From Ammoniphilus resinae (lineage in GTDB: Bacteria > Bacillota > Bacilli > Aneurinibacillales > RAOX-1), in NCBI RefSeq assembly GCF_017873965.1, contig NZ_JAGGKT010000013.1, positions 62,001 through 126,000 of the forward strand: DNA of 64,000 bases, in the 5' to 3' direction. Each line of letters opens with the position of its first letter. Within the stretch, counting starts at the first letter, position 1. The notes below the pieces were generated by a model, which saw nothing but the letters and a program-made list of their open reading frames with translations, made no database searches and was not told where the DNA came from. Of the stretch, positions 26,258 through 35,920 are shown piece after piece. The position numbers and the translations under genes were made by a program.

Positions 26258-26286
26258 GAAAAAGGGTGTACCCAAGTGGCTACACC
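26258..26286 (-). terminator. Terminator of the two-component operon
   Basis: On the minus strand AGGTGTA / TACACCC arms are followed by TTTTTCTT. The stop codon of the kinase gene lies in the 5' arm. Confidence 0.65.
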
Positions 26287-27674
26287 TCCTCTACATCATA
26301 TACGGGAATGTTAACGGAAAAGGTGCTACCTTCCCCTGGTATGCTTGAAACCTCAATCGTTCCATGATGGGCGTTTACTATCCACTTTGCAATTGCCAAT
26401 CCTAAACCGGTTCCTCCCATCTGTCTTGATCTATTTTTATCGACTCGATAAAAGCGGTCAAAAATCCGCTCCTGATCTTCTTCCGGGATGCCTAACCCGG
26501 TGTCCTTCACTGTGATGTGTAAAGCTGATTGTTTTTCGATCTGTTCCTTGGTAAGGGTTAGATCTACTTCTCCGCCACTTGGGGTGTATTTAATCGCATT
26601 ATCCAACAGGATATAAATTAACTGTTTTAATCTATCATGATCTCCGTTAACAATCAGAGATTCCGGAGTCTGTAAGTTCAACTTGATTTCCTTTGAATTC
26701 GCAAGCGTTTGGGCAGAACCAACCAATTGTATGGCGGACGGAACCAAGTCAAAACTATCTAGCTTCAGTTCAGGCACTCCTGAATCCGATCTTGCCAAGG
26801 TTAACAAATCACTTACTAAATGGGTCATCCGTTTGACTTCATCTTTCATATTACGCAATACTTTTCGTGAATAATCCGAGAGTTGATCGCCATCTTCCAT
26901 TTCTACAACATCCAGTGAGGAGTTTAAAATGCTAAGGGGGGTTCTCAACTCATGGGAAGCATCAGCTACAAACTCACGTTGGCGGTCAAACGATTTTCGT
27001 ATGGGGATCATAGCTCTTTTTGACATGAAATAACTAAGCCACAACGCTACCCCTAAAAACAAGATACCTAGTATTACCAATATAGTGAGTAATTGTTCCA
27101 GAAGTTGATTAATAAACGAAACATCTTTCCCAGTATAAAACATTCCTACTAATTGATTCCCCTGATAAATCGCTCTGCCAGTTATCATCAATTCGATCAC
27201 ACGCCCACTAGGTGATCCAAGGTCGGGTCCCCGTCGCGGAGGAGGAATCTTTACTGTTCCATAACGAATTTCATGCGAACTGGGAATCCATCCCTCGATT
27301 TGATGTAAAAGTTTAGGTTGTAAACGGGGGATAAATGCATCTCCAAAAAGGACTTGTCCTTGCGGATCAACTATATAATAAAAAAATTGATTGCCACTTT
27401 CTCTAATTGTATTGAGATTCTCTAATTCTTCCTGGCTCAATGTATGATCAATCAATGCCTGTCCAAGAACCTTCATTTCTTGATCGGTGATCGATTGTAA
27501 TCGCCTCTCTTGATCAAAGGAAATAACGGTATCCACAAGAAAGTAAACGATCGCTACAAAAAGGGTAAGGAAGATCATGATCGTTATGCTATACAGAAAG
27601 GTTAATCGGGTTTGAGTGTGAATAAACAGATCTGCTTTCCAATTTCGGAAACGGGGTAACCAATTAAAGTTCAA
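26280..27674 (-). CDS. Sensor histidine kinase
   Basis: Two membrane helices bracket an extracellular sensor domain of about 135 residues. A cytoplasmic HisKA domain follows (ADASHELRTPLSIL, the His phosphorylated) and then HATPase with N-box DNAIKYTP, G1 DTGLGIPEEDQ and G2 MGGTGLGLAI. There is no clear HAMP domain between helix 2 and HisKA. The frame is open further upstream (GTG at 27719), but GAGGGGTGG lies 9 bases before the TTG at 27674, which gives an 11-base overlap with the regulator gene. The signal is unknown. Confidence 0.93.
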   Translation of the reverse strand: MNFNWLPRFRNWKADLFIHTQTRLTFLYSITIMIFLTLFVAIVYFLVDTVISFDQERRLQSITDQEMKVLGQALIDHTLSQEELENLNTIRESGNQFFYYIVDPQGQVLFGDAFIPRLQPKLLHQIEGWIPSSHEIRYGTVKIPPPRRGPDLGSPSGRVIELMITGRAIYQGNQLVGMFYTGKDVSFINQLLEQLLTILVILGILFLGVALWLSYFMSKRAMIPIRKSFDRQREFVADASHELRTPLSILNSSLDVVEMEDGDQLSDYSRKVLRNMKDEVKRMTHLVSDLLTLARSDSGVPELKLDSFDLVPSAIQLVGSAQTLANSKEIKLNLQTPESLIVNGDHDRLKQLIYILLDNAIKYTPSGGEVDLTLTKEQIEKQSALHITVKDTGLGIPEEDQERIFDRFYRVDKNRSRQMGGTGLGLAIAKWIVNAHHGTIEVSSIPGEGSTFSVNIPVYDVEEV

Positions 27675-28338
27675 GCTTGTATCCCACCCCTCGAACACTT
27701 TGAATAATGTCATTTTCACTGCTCAAATTTAATTTTTTTCGAAGAAGTTTTACGGTAGCATCAATGGTTTTCATCGATACATCCGCTTCATAACCCCAGA
27801 TCCGGTCAAAAATAATGTCTCTTGATAAAACTTGCCCTTTATTCCGAATGAATAAATCTAATAATTGGTATTCTCGAGGGGTTAACTGGATTTCATCTTC
27901 TCCGTTAAAGACAGTACGGTTTATCAGGTTTATAGAAATATGTTTGATTTGAACGATTTCTTCCTGCATAGGAGCAAAGTTTCGCCGAGATAATGCCCTG
28001 ATTCTTGCCAAAAGCTCATCTACTTCAAACGGTTTAACCAAATAGTCATCGGCACCCGCATCTAATCCAACAATCCGGTCTTGAAGGGCATCTTTAGCAG
28101 TTAACATAATAATAGCACCCGAATACCCATGTTCGCGAAGCCGACGACATATACTAACTCCTTCTTCTCCCGGCAGCATCCAATCGAGAACGAGGATGTC
28201 GTAATGAGATACTGTAGCATAACTGAAAACTTCATTTCCTTCAGTCAGCCACTCTACGTTATATCCACCCTTCTTTTTTAATAAGTGAGCAGTGAGCTCA
28301 CCCAGTCGAATATCATCTTCAGCCAATAAAATATTCAT
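27664..28338 (-). CDS. OmpR/PhoB-family response regulator
   Basis: About 224 residues: a receiver domain with acidic pocket AEDD near the N-terminus, phospho-acceptor aspartate in LVLDWMLPG and the conserved lysine in YLVKPF, followed by a winged-helix trans_reg_C domain (QLTPREYQLLDLF, VDATVKLLRKKL-like recognition helix, GVGYKLE). The ATG at 28338 has GGAG 9 bases upstream; an ATG 6 bases earlier is less well spaced. It pairs with the overlapping kinase gene. Confidence 0.94.
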   Translation of the reverse strand: MNILLAEDDIRLGELTAHLLKKKGGYNVEWLTEGNEVFSYATVSHYDILVLDWMLPGEEGVSICRRLREHGYSGAIIMLTAKDALQDRIVGLDAGADDYLVKPFEVDELLARIRALSRRNFAPMQEEIVQIKHISINLINRTVFNGEDEIQLTPREYQLLDLFIRNKGQVLSRDIIFDRIWGYEADVSMKTIDATVKLLRKKLNLSSENDIIQSVRGVGYKLEL

Positions 28339-28556
28339 ACACATGCACTCCGTTTTAGAAAGATATTATACTCCTATTATTTTATATCTCTGTAATCGTA
28401 TCAGTAGAAACTTCATAGCCATAGCATATCAATAGTTATAATTTAGTTGTGCTTAGTGAAATTTAGATGAAATTTTTTAAGTTGTTCTATATATTTCTCC
28501 CCGCGTAATTGGTTTACCTTTTTCATTCTCATGAATGCATTCTAGGTTTTCTACAG

Positions 28557-28595
28557 AAAAAAGGGACTGAGGTCTCCCCCGTCCCTTTCTTTTAT
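28557..28595. terminator. Terminator of the lipoprotein/peroxidase operon
   Basis: AAAAAGGGAC / GTCCCTTTCTTTT arms with a 13-base loop. On the minus strand the hairpin is followed by TTTTTTC. Confidence 0.75.
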
Positions 28596-28599
28596 CCTT

Positions 28600-30579
28600 C
28601 TATTCAATCGAATTGACATATTCCACAAGTGCGTCAAGCTCCTCTTTCGATAGAGAAGAAACATTACCATGCTTATTTTCCGGGTTTCTTGTCACTAATA
28701 CATCATAAATTGTTGCTGCACTTCCATCGTGTAAATAGGGTGCTGTTGCCCATACCCCACGTAAGGTAGGAGTATCAAACAAATGAGGCTTTCGGGGATT
28801 TTTATAATGCGCCCGTGCATCACCTTTTGTTCCTTTGTCAAGCGGGCTGGTTGTTCCAACATCATACAGATAGTTTGTGTTTGCAGTCGTCAGATTTCCC
28901 GATCCGTCCACTGCTTTTACACTATCGGTAAAGAATTCCCCAGCATGACACTGGATACAACCTGCTTTTCCTTCAAAAATCTGTTTTCCTTCTTCCGCTT
29001 TCGTGGTCAAGCTCCCATTTGCCTGGTGGTATGGGCTCTTGGGAACCGGGAAGGAATTCGGATCATCGAGGTAGGCGAGCAGGGCATCGTAGATCTCCTG
29101 CTGTTCTTTGGGCAATGGCTGGGCAGGATCTGTATCCATCATTCCACCCATCTCATCTTGAACCGTAATAAGATAATCGGTAAAGTCATCACGGCTACCA
29201 TCCCACATGAAAAGTCCTGCTTTTGTTGTAAGCACATTGCTTGGTATATTTCGTGGCCCTTTCGGAGTTGTAAAAGTTAAACCATTAACCTGACCATCAC
29301 TGTGACAAGAAACACAACTCATCCAGTTATTCCCTGTGATCGGGTACTCATCACTATTTGCGCTATTAAAGATCGTCTTCCCTTTTCGTACCAAGGGTGG
29401 CAGCGGATCTTTTGCAACCAGCTTCAAATTATCCGCATCAAGCGTTACTTCTCCATATGGATCATCAGCATTGGTTTGTATAAATGCTAGATCGTGACTC
29501 ATCGCGTTGTGGATGAAGAGCTCGTTGCCATCGGGAGATATGGCAATGCCTCGAGGGTTATCGCCAGGTATTCTTCTCAGGATTTGCGTAGCATTTCCCC
29601 CTCGTGCCAGATCAAAAACGAGCAAATCTTCGCTTCCCCCCATCACAGCATAAGCTTTTGTTCCGTCCGGAGAAAAAACAAGATCATAGGGATTCGAAAC
29701 AATGATCGTTTCGTTTTTCACGTCACCCAGATTAATCTCTTCAAACAATTCTTTCCGTTGCTCCTTTAGCTCTTCATCCTTTTCTGTATCAATGACAGAA
29801 AAGGCAGGGAATATGGTCTCTTCAAACTGAATAGGGGTATCAATATTGCTCAGTAAATGGGCGATCCAAGCTGTCTTCCCATCCGGAGAAAGAGTAATCT
29901 GCTCTAAAGTATTGGCAATCCCTTGGCTTTTTTTTCGATCTTTCTGATCCGGGGAAGGGGCCAATGAGACGACTTTGGTCACCTGATCTTGTTTGGTATC
30001 CCATATACTAAGTTTACCGGTCAAGTAATGGGTGATATAGAGCTTTCCTCCATCGGCCGTCATGCTAAGCCCGCGAGGCCCTTGCTCCACCGAAATCGAT
30101 TTGAGTACTTCGAATGTCTCCAAGTCAATGATTGATACCGTGCTAGAACGATAGTTTACTACATACAATTTCGCTCCATCTATACTCGTTAACAGTCCAT
30201 AGGGCTCTATTCCAACTTTAATCTTTTGGACCACCTCTTGCTTTTCCAGATCAATAACAGCAACTTCATTGTCCAGCATATAAGAAACATAAAGTTGTTT
30301 TTCATCGGGGCTTAACGCGATTTGCCCTGGTTCTCTGCCAACCGGAATTTCCGCAATTACTTTCTTTTGCTGAACGTCGATGAGGGAAACCGTGTTGACA
30401 TCCATGTTCGCCGTATAAAGGGTACTCCCTGTCCGGTTGATTAAAATATTAGCACTGTTCGCCGGGGTATTCCTCATAACCCGTTGATTCACTGCGTCCT
30501 TTCCACAACCTGCTAGGATCAGAAGAACCAATACAACGCCCCAAAACAGAAATTTTCTATTTTCCTTGGTGTGTTTCAT
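28600..30579 (-). CDS. Lipoprotein with YVTN beta-propeller and di-haem cytochrome c peroxidase (MauG-like) domain
   Basis: About 659 residues. A lipobox (LILAG-Cys25 from this start) anchors it outside. Residues about 45-380 form a seven-bladed YVTN-type propeller with repeats such as LSPDEKQLYVSYM and VFSPDGTKAYAVM. The C-terminal third is a MauG/CcpA-type domain with two haem-binding sites, CVSCH (422-426) and CIQCH (541-545), and the family stretch LRGVWATAPYLHDGSA. The ATG at 30579 has AGGTGA upstream; a GTG 9 bases earlier is also possible. It is the second gene of a Fur-box operon. Confidence 0.93.
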   Translation of the reverse strand: MKHTKENRKFLFWGVVLVLLILAGCGKDAVNQRVMRNTPANSANILINRTGSTLYTANMDVNTVSLIDVQQKKVIAEIPVGREPGQIALSPDEKQLYVSYMLDNEVAVIDLEKQEVVQKIKVGIEPYGLLTSIDGAKLYVVNYRSSTVSIIDLETFEVLKSISVEQGPRGLSMTADGGKLYITHYLTGKLSIWDTKQDQVTKVVSLAPSPDQKDRKKSQGIANTLEQITLSPDGKTAWIAHLLSNIDTPIQFEETIFPAFSVIDTEKDEELKEQRKELFEEINLGDVKNETIIVSNPYDLVFSPDGTKAYAVMGGSEDLLVFDLARGGNATQILRRIPGDNPRGIAISPDGNELFIHNAMSHDLAFIQTNADDPYGEVTLDADNLKLVAKDPLPPLVRKGKTIFNSANSDEYPITGNNWMSCVSCHSDGQVNGLTFTTPKGPRNIPSNVLTTKAGLFMWDGSRDDFTDYLITVQDEMGGMMDTDPAQPLPKEQQEIYDALLAYLDDPNSFPVPKSPYHQANGSLTTKAEEGKQIFEGKAGCIQCHAGEFFTDSVKAVDGSGNLTTANTNYLYDVGTTSPLDKGTKGDARAHYKNPRKPHLFDTPTLRGVWATAPYLHDGSAATIYDVLVTRNPENKHGNVSSLSKEELDALVEYVNSIE

Positions 30580-30588
30580 CTTGCTCAC

Positions 30589-32685
30589 CTATTTCTTCAC
30601 TTCAACTGGTACAAGGACCGGGGCAATTCCATATTCACCATGTCCTGCCTGGATCTGTGGTACATTGTCCTGATCTGTATTCCCCGTTTGATCCCCTTCG
30701 ATATACACATCTCCTGTATCCCAAAACTCACTGGCTTGCATCCCCTGATCAAGTGAAGGTCCGTCAATGACCTGATCATAAAAATCAACATAGCGGGAGA
30801 TGATCGTCTTTCTATCCAGTGCTTCAGGTTTGTTTTGATCTCCATTTACATTACGTAACGAATTGATGGCCGAACGGAAAACCCCTGATACTGCACCAGC
30901 AGTGAAGGCATCATATTGGAAAGTGTCGTTTCCCTTTGTTTTGTATGCTTTCATAGCCGGATCCCATAGTTTTTCATCAACCGCTGTATATATTGTTCTA
31001 GCTGCATCCCGGTATTTTTCATCCTTTGTTGCCAAGAAGGCGGCTGTCAAACCGCGAATTGCACCTAACTGCGCTTTAAATTCTGGAGTAGATGCTTCTT
31101 TCCCCTTTCCTACGGTCCAGCCATTTGCAATCAAACCATCTGTACCGATCATATTTTCCATCATAAAATCTGCTTGTTTTCGGATCATCTCGATAGCCAA
31201 CTGGCCTTCTTTTGTACTCAAACCTTTCGCATCATCCCCATTTGCATAACCGACAGGTAAACCATCGATAGCCCGCTGAAACATACGAAGGGCTTCCATC
31301 GTATATCCCGCCTGGAATGTATCCAAATAGTCACCTTGCTCTTTCCCATCATGTTCAGAAACAAATATTCCTTCTTTCGCGTTCCAATGCATTGCCTCTA
31401 AGTTGCGGAACACCTGCAGCAGAACATCACGGTTTACAGTAAACGGATCGTCTGACGCGATATCATTCCCTGCCTCTTGATCAAGATTTTGTGCCGGTGC
31501 ATCCGGGAATGGAGCCCCATCAAATACTGCCCGAAAAGCCGGATTCGTATTTGGATTTGCCGAACGCTGGTCTGTTGTTCCATAAAACTCAGCTGCAGGC
31601 CAGAGCATTAACCATTGATCTTGAAGTAGACTTCTAGCATCCGTTACTTCAAGTGTCTTCGCGCCAATAAAATCCGCCTCACCATCCTCTGTCACCTTGA
31701 TAGCATGTGGCAGATAACTGAGTCCCTCGCTCGGATCATACCCGCTTCCTTTTGCTGCTTCTAACTTTCCTGACGTAGGATTATAAAATAAATGATTACG
31801 GATAAAATTTAATTTATTCCAAATCTCCTCTGTCAAAATCATACCTTGCATCCCATCCGCGCTACTCACGCCAAGCACAATATTTGGATCCTTATCATCT
31901 GTCGCGTTTTGTGCTTCTAATTCTTCATCCGTATCTACTGTATGCATGCCCCCGAGGAAATCTCCTGCCCAAAGCGCTTGCTTTAAAAAAGTCGCCCCAT
32001 AAGCGGACGGCGTTAGGATTTTATCCATTTTATTTCGATCCCATCGCAAACTGGCATAATCCAATTGGTACTTTGGTATGTAAGCCCCGTTCTCCCCATC
32101 CGTAAATTTAGAAGTGTCTACAGGTTGAATGTAGTGCGGATCTGCCGATTGGTACTCGATAAATGTCGGATACATATTTTGAAAGATCTCTTCCTGCGGA
32201 TACCCTACTGACTCAGCTAACTGAATAAAACGATTGGCGAGAACCTCATTTGCGCTTTTCCCGGATTCTTTCGCAAGCTTATTAATTGTCGGCCCCTTCA
32301 CCAAATGTAAACCAAGTCCCGACTTTTCAACGACCTCATACATCGCCTCCTCAGAATATTCGTAGGACTCAACCCCTGCAGTATAATCAAATTTGGTTGG
32401 TTGATCCAATTTCGTAACATCCAGGACATCCAAATCCAGACCTAACCCTTCCACCATCGGCTCGCCCGACAATTCAAACTCTGCATAAGCAAGCATGTTG
32501 CCTGCTGTATCAAAAGTATAGTCAATAACAGACACGTTTTGCTCTGTTGTCCCAGTAGCTACTCCCTGCTTGGCATCTGCGCCTTCCTGTTTCAACGTTT
32601 CTTCCTGCGAGCACCCTATGATACCTGTCGCTAAACTTGCAGCTAAAATAGCACTTACCCCGCTCTTTTTCCAACTTTTTGACAA
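30589..32685 (-). CDS. Fur-regulated lipoprotein of unknown function, 698 aa
   Basis: A secreted lipoprotein (lipobox GIIG-Cys25) whose mature part is acidic, helical and rich in aromatic residues. Repeated hairpins of the kind LRMFQRAIDGL, MIRKQADFMMENMIG, AARTIYTAVDEKLWDP suggest an alpha/alpha toroid fold. I do not recognise the family. The imelysin GxHxxE motif seen with other peroxidase pairs is not present. The TTG start has GGAGTGAG upstream. The gene is directly followed by the di-haem peroxidase gene and preceded by two Fur boxes, so an iron-related role outside the cell is likely. Confidence 0.85.
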   Translation of the reverse strand: MSKSWKKSGVSAILAASLATGIIGCSQEETLKQEGADAKQGVATGTTEQNVSVIDYTFDTAGNMLAYAEFELSGEPMVEGLGLDLDVLDVTKLDQPTKFDYTAGVESYEYSEEAMYEVVEKSGLGLHLVKGPTINKLAKESGKSANEVLANRFIQLAESVGYPQEEIFQNMYPTFIEYQSADPHYIQPVDTSKFTDGENGAYIPKYQLDYASLRWDRNKMDKILTPSAYGATFLKQALWAGDFLGGMHTVDTDEELEAQNATDDKDPNIVLGVSSADGMQGMILTEEIWNKLNFIRNHLFYNPTSGKLEAAKGSGYDPSEGLSYLPHAIKVTEDGEADFIGAKTLEVTDARSLLQDQWLMLWPAAEFYGTTDQRSANPNTNPAFRAVFDGAPFPDAPAQNLDQEAGNDIASDDPFTVNRDVLLQVFRNLEAMHWNAKEGIFVSEHDGKEQGDYLDTFQAGYTMEALRMFQRAIDGLPVGYANGDDAKGLSTKEGQLAIEMIRKQADFMMENMIGTDGLIANGWTVGKGKEASTPEFKAQLGAIRGLTAAFLATKDEKYRDAARTIYTAVDEKLWDPAMKAYKTKGNDTFQYDAFTAGAVSGVFRSAINSLRNVNGDQNKPEALDRKTIISRYVDFYDQVIDGPSLDQGMQASEFWDTGDVYIEGDQTGNTDQDNVPQIQAGHGEYGIAPVLVPVEVKK

Positions 32686-32725
32686 TATTTCTCACTCCCT
32701 ATTTCCATCATATTCACGTTGCTAA

Positions 32726-32740
32726 TGATAAACGTTTTCA
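32726..32740 (-). promoter_or_regulatory. Fur box 1 of the lipoprotein/peroxidase operon
   Basis: TGATAAACGTTTTCA matches the 7-1-7 Fur consensus TGATAATNATTATCA at 12 of 14 positions. It lies just downstream of the -10, in the early leader. Confidence 0.75.
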
Positions 32741-32748
32741 ATGTAATT

Positions 32749-32779
32749 ATAATAAATGAGGTTGAGAATCGTTGTCAAT
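32749..32779 (-). promoter_or_regulatory. Promoter of the lipoprotein/peroxidase operon with Fur box 2
   Basis: Minus strand: TTGACA (32779-32774), 18 bases, then TATTAT. A second Fur box, TGAGAATCGTTGTCA at 32763-32777 (12 of 14 matches), overlaps the -35. Bound Fur would block RNA polymerase, so the operon should be induced by iron limitation. Confidence 0.75.
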
Positions 32780-32821
32780 TGTTTTTGGGATATTGGCGTG
32801 TAGTAATTTTCAGATATAAAA

Positions 32822-32849
32822 AGACGTATTTCTGATCAAAGATACGTCT
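32822..32849 (-). terminator. Terminator of the fecCDE-like operon leader region/upstream gene end
   Basis: AGACGTAT / ATACGTCT arms with a 12-base loop; on the plus strand it is preceded by AAAAA. It lies 40 bases before the ABC ATPase stop codon on the plus-strand map, i.e. downstream of that gene in the minus direction, where the minus-strand T-tract (TTTTTATA) follows the hairpin. Confidence 0.65.
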
Positions 32850-32891
32850 CGTGCAAAGTATAACAGAGGGTGCCGCATTTATGGATTAAAT

Positions 32892-33689
32892 TCAATCCTT
32901 CACATATCTTCCCTTTCCATACGGAATGCATAAGGGTGTGCCAAACAATGGATCGACTGTGATCTCGCATTCCATTCCAAAAACAGCGCGAATCATCTCC
33001 TTACTTACAATATCCTCCGGTTTCCCCTGTGCAATGATGGATTTGTTCTGTACCGCTACAATTTGATCTGCATACCGGCAAGCCAAATTCAAATCGTGAA
33101 GAACCATTACAATGGTCCGTTTTTCTGTTCTATTCAGATCAAATAATAAATCAAGAATTTCCACTTGATGGGACATATCCAGATAAGTAGTCGGCTCATC
33201 CAAGAGAATCGTATCGGTGCCTTGAGCAAGTGTCATCGCGATCCATGCTCTTTGCCGTTGACCCCCGGATAAAGAATCGACAGGACGCTCCGCCAAACTT
33301 TTCATTTTCGTAGCCTCCAAAGCATGATAAACCATCTGTTCATCTTCTTTAGACCATTGTTTCAGCCAGTTCTGATGAGGATATCTCCCCTGTTTAACGA
33401 GTTGTAGAACGGTTAATCCTTCCGGAGCAGTGGGTCCTTGGGGCAAGATAGCCAACTTTTTGGCAATTTCCTTGGTAGGATGTTTACTCATTTCATAACC
33501 GTTTAAAAGGATAGAACCACTCTGCGGCTTTAACAACCTAGCAAGGGATCGGAGTAAAGTCGACTTCCCACACCCATTACTTCCAATAAAAACCGTTATC
33601 TTCCCCTTAGGAATCACTAAATTCAACTGGTCAATAATAATGTCATTTCCGTATGACAAAATAAGGGACTTTGTTTCCAATGCAGGCAT
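32892..33689 (-). CDS. Siderophore/haem ABC transporter ATP-binding protein (FecE/FhuC type)
   Basis: About 265 residues. Walker [10 protein letters not shown], signature [14 protein letters not shown] and Walker [14 protein letters not shown] are those of iron-siderophore ATPases. The frame is open upstream to 33755, but GGGAGGAAGCATA lies directly before the ATG at 33689. It is the third gene of the permease-permease-ATPase operon, beginning 16 bases after the upstream stop. Confidence 0.95.
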   Translation of the reverse strand: MPALETKSLILSYGNDIIIDQLNLVIPKGKITVFIGSNGCGKSTLLRSLARLLKPQSGSILLNGYEMSKHPTKEIAKKLAILPQGPTAPEGLTVLQLVKQGRYPHQNWLKQWSKEDEQMVYHALEATKMKSLAERPVDSLSGGQRQRAWIAMTLAQGTDTILLDEPTTYLDMSHQVEILDLLFDLNRTEKRTIVMVLHDLNLACRYADQIVAVQNKSIIAQGKPEDIVSKEMIRAVFGMECEITVDPLFGTPLCIPYGKGRYVKD

Positions 33690-33705
33690 TATGCTTCCTC
33701 CCTTC

Positions 33706-34764
33706 TCACATATTTCGATTTTTATAAAGTAAATAAATAAAATAAGGGGCACCAATTGAAGCTGTGAAAACTCCCGCTGGTATATCTAGTGGTGAAAGAG
33801 CAGTCCGTGCAATAAGATCTGCCAATAAAACGATAAGCCCCCCGATAAGACCGGATACTGGCAGCAAGGCTCCAAATGCTGAACCGACCAATTGTCTGGC
33901 CAGATGTGGTGCCAGGAGCCCGACAAATCCAATACCCCCAGCAAAGGCAACTGCCCCGCCAGCTAAAGCTGTACTAACAAGCATTAAAATTAACCGTTGA
34001 CGCTGAACAGCGGTGCCCGCCCCTTTTGACAAATCATCCCCTAACTCCTGGATATTCAAATTTCGAGCAATGACAAAGATAAAAGGCAGAAAAAAGCAAA
34101 ACCAAGGCAATAGCGTCCACACATTCTCCCAGGTCGAACCATAGACACTCCCTGTGAGCCAAATTTTCTCTTGAGTCGCGAGAATTAAAGGACCAAAAAT
34201 CATCATCACCGTAATTACAGCATGCATGGCGGCATCTAGCCCTACCCCCACCAAAACAAGCCGAATTGGTGACACCCCTTTATTCCAAGCTAACCCATAG
34301 ATTAGCAAGGCCATGACCGTTGCACCAATGAAAGCTACTACAGGGAGCCACCCCATGCTGACTGTTAACGAATTATCTTTCACATCTAGGAAAACAGTTA
34401 AAAAGGTAACGACGGCAGCCCCTGCGCCTGCCGTAATTCCGATGATATCAGGGGAAGCTAAAGGATTGCGAATCACTCCTTGCATAATAGCTCCCGAAAT
34501 TGCAAGTGAAGCGCCCACGATAAAGCCAATAATAATTCTTGGAACGCGAAAAGTCTGAATAACAACGGTATGCATCTTCTCCCCCGCGCCAAATAAAGCC
34601 CGAATAACATCCAGAGGATGAATATTCATCTCTCCCATTCCAATACTCAATATCATTACGATTAGCGTAATAGTAGAAAGAATAGCAAATATGATTAGCG
34701 CTTTAACATCAAGAAGGAAAGAAATTGGTAATTTTTTAAAACGGAACGGTTGGTATTTGCTCAT
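33706..34764 (-). CDS. FecCD-family siderophore ABC permease, subunit 2
   Basis: About 352 residues with the FecCD fold of nine or ten helices. The motifs [23 protein letters not shown] near the N-terminus and [19 protein letters not shown] near the C-terminus mark a BtuCD-type permease. The true ATG at 34764 overlaps the upstream permease gene by 4 bases (ATGA); the open frame extends back 55 codons without meaning. It pairs with the next permease to form the channel. Confidence 0.94.
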   Translation of the reverse strand: MSKYQPFRFKKLPISFLLDVKALIIFAILSTITLIVMILSIGMGEMNIHPLDVIRALFGAGEKMHTVVIQTFRVPRIIIGFIVGASLAISGAIMQGVIRNPLASPDIIGITAGAGAAVVTFLTVFLDVKDNSLTVSMGWLPVVAFIGATVMALLIYGLAWNKGVSPIRLVLVGVGLDAAMHAVITVMMIFGPLILATQEKIWLTGSVYGSTWENVWTLLPWFCFFLPFIFVIARNLNIQELGDDLSKGAGTAVQRQRLILMLVSTALAGGAVAFAGGIGFVGLLAPHLARQLVGSAFGALLPVSGLIGGLIVLLADLIARTALSPLDIPAGVFTASIGAPYFIYLLYKNRNM

Positions 34765-35771
34765 GATTTCGAAAACCCCTTGCGTGCAATATAGATGAAA
34801 AACGGTGTCCCAACCAGAGCAGTCATCACACCCACGGGAACTTCCTTGGGCATAATAACAAAACGAGCACCTATATCGGCCAGCAGTAATAAAATTGCCC
34901 CCAGGATGGCGCAATAAGGAATAATCCAACGATGGTCAATCCCCACCATTGCACGTGCTATATGTGGGATGACGATTCCAATAAACCCAATCGGACCAGC
35001 AACCGCCACAGAACTTCCCGCAAGCAAGACTATTAGCATCCAAGTAATTGTCTTAACCCATATAGTTCGTTGCCCTAGTCCCTTAGCAACGTCTTCCCCC
35101 ATAGCAAGCGTATTGACTTGTTTAGCCATAAAAAAAGAAGCTAGCCACGCAAAAATCATAAAAGGCAAAACAGGAAAAAGCATTTCCAGTTTCCTCCCTT
35201 CTACTGACCCAGCCAACCAGAACAGAACCTCATCGAGGGCTTTTTCATTCAGGGTCAAGATCCCTTTTGTCAAAGAGGAAAATAGTGCAGCTATAGATGC
35301 ACCTGCCAGCGTTAATTTCATTGGAGTCAGTCCATTTCTTCCTACAGATCCTAAAAGGTAAATAGCCAAAGCGGAAATGCCAGCGCCTAGGAAGGCAATC
35401 CAGATAAAACTGGATAATGAGGAGGTTCCTAAAAAGGCAACTGAAAAAACAATAAAAAAACTGGCCCCTGCATTTAATCCAAAAATATCGGGTGCTGCCA
35501 AAGGATTCCTGGATAAAGCCTGCATAAGTGCTCCAGCAATCGCTGAACTTACACCCACTGCGATGGCAACAAGCATTCGCGGTACACGGGAGGTCTTAAT
35601 AATTAGCTGCTCATTAGAACCATCAAAGTTTGTGTACGCATGGAGCACCATCTCCCAGCTAATATCTGTTAATCCAAAGAGAATACTAGAAATTCCAGAA
35701 AAAATAAGCAGGAACACTCCAATTAAAATCCCTATTATTTTTAAAATTCGTGTTGAAAATAGAAATGTCAT
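34761..35771 (-). CDS. FecCD-family siderophore ABC permease, subunit 1
   Basis: 336 residues, the other half of the permease heterodimer. It has AIAGALMQALSRNPLAAPDIFG and the coupling region VAGPIGFIGIVIPHIARAMVG. The ATG follows GGGAGAGGG. It is the first gene of the operon, whose promoter region is shared with the divergent binding-protein gene and carries Fur boxes. Confidence 0.94.
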   Translation of the reverse strand: MTFLFSTRILKIIGILIGVFLLIFSGISSILFGLTDISWEMVLHAYTNFDGSNEQLIIKTSRVPRMLVAIAVGVSSAIAGALMQALSRNPLAAPDIFGLNAGASFFIVFSVAFLGTSSLSSFIWIAFLGAGISALAIYLLGSVGRNGLTPMKLTLAGASIAALFSSLTKGILTLNEKALDEVLFWLAGSVEGRKLEMLFPVLPFMIFAWLASFFMAKQVNTLAMGEDVAKGLGQRTIWVKTITWMLIVLLAGSSVAVAGPIGFIGIVIPHIARAMVGIDHRWIIPYCAILGAILLLLADIGARFVIMPKEVPVGVMTALVGTPFFIYIARKGFSKS

Positions 35772-35828
35772 TGGAAAGTCCCTCTCCCTTGCCCATTATC
35801 GTAATTCTAATAACAGTCTAATAGATAA

Positions 35829-35843
35829 TGATAATTATTGTCA
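35829..35843 (-). promoter_or_regulatory. Fur box of the siderophore ABC permease operon
   Basis: TGATAATTATTGTCA, 13 of 14 matches to the Fur consensus, about 58 bases before the permease ATG. On the minus strand a TTGACA hexamer lies at 35845-35840 and overlaps this box. Confidence 0.85.
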
Positions 35844-35852
35844 ATAAAGTTA

Positions 35853-35906
35853 TTGACAATAGATGCATCTGGATTATATTATTATTGTTAATGAAAATCA
35901 TTATCA
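35853..35906 (+). promoter_or_regulatory. Promoter and Fur box of the siderophore-binding protein gene
   Basis: TTGACA at 35853-35858, 16 bases, TATATT at 35875-35880, and then a Fur box TGAAAATCATTATCA at 35892-35906 (13 of 14) just before the ribosome site. Iron-replete Fur would repress the gene. Confidence 0.8.
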
Positions 35907-35920
35907 AAAGGAGGGGGACC

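Noticed and set aside
28783-29769. Plus-strand ORFs opposite the peroxidase gene
   Set aside because: They are shadows of a coding strand with clear haem and propeller motifs and have no ribosome sites.
30589-32685. Imelysin (GxHxxE) identity for the 698-residue lipoprotein
   Set aside because: The motif is absent from the sequence; only the partner arrangement is similar.
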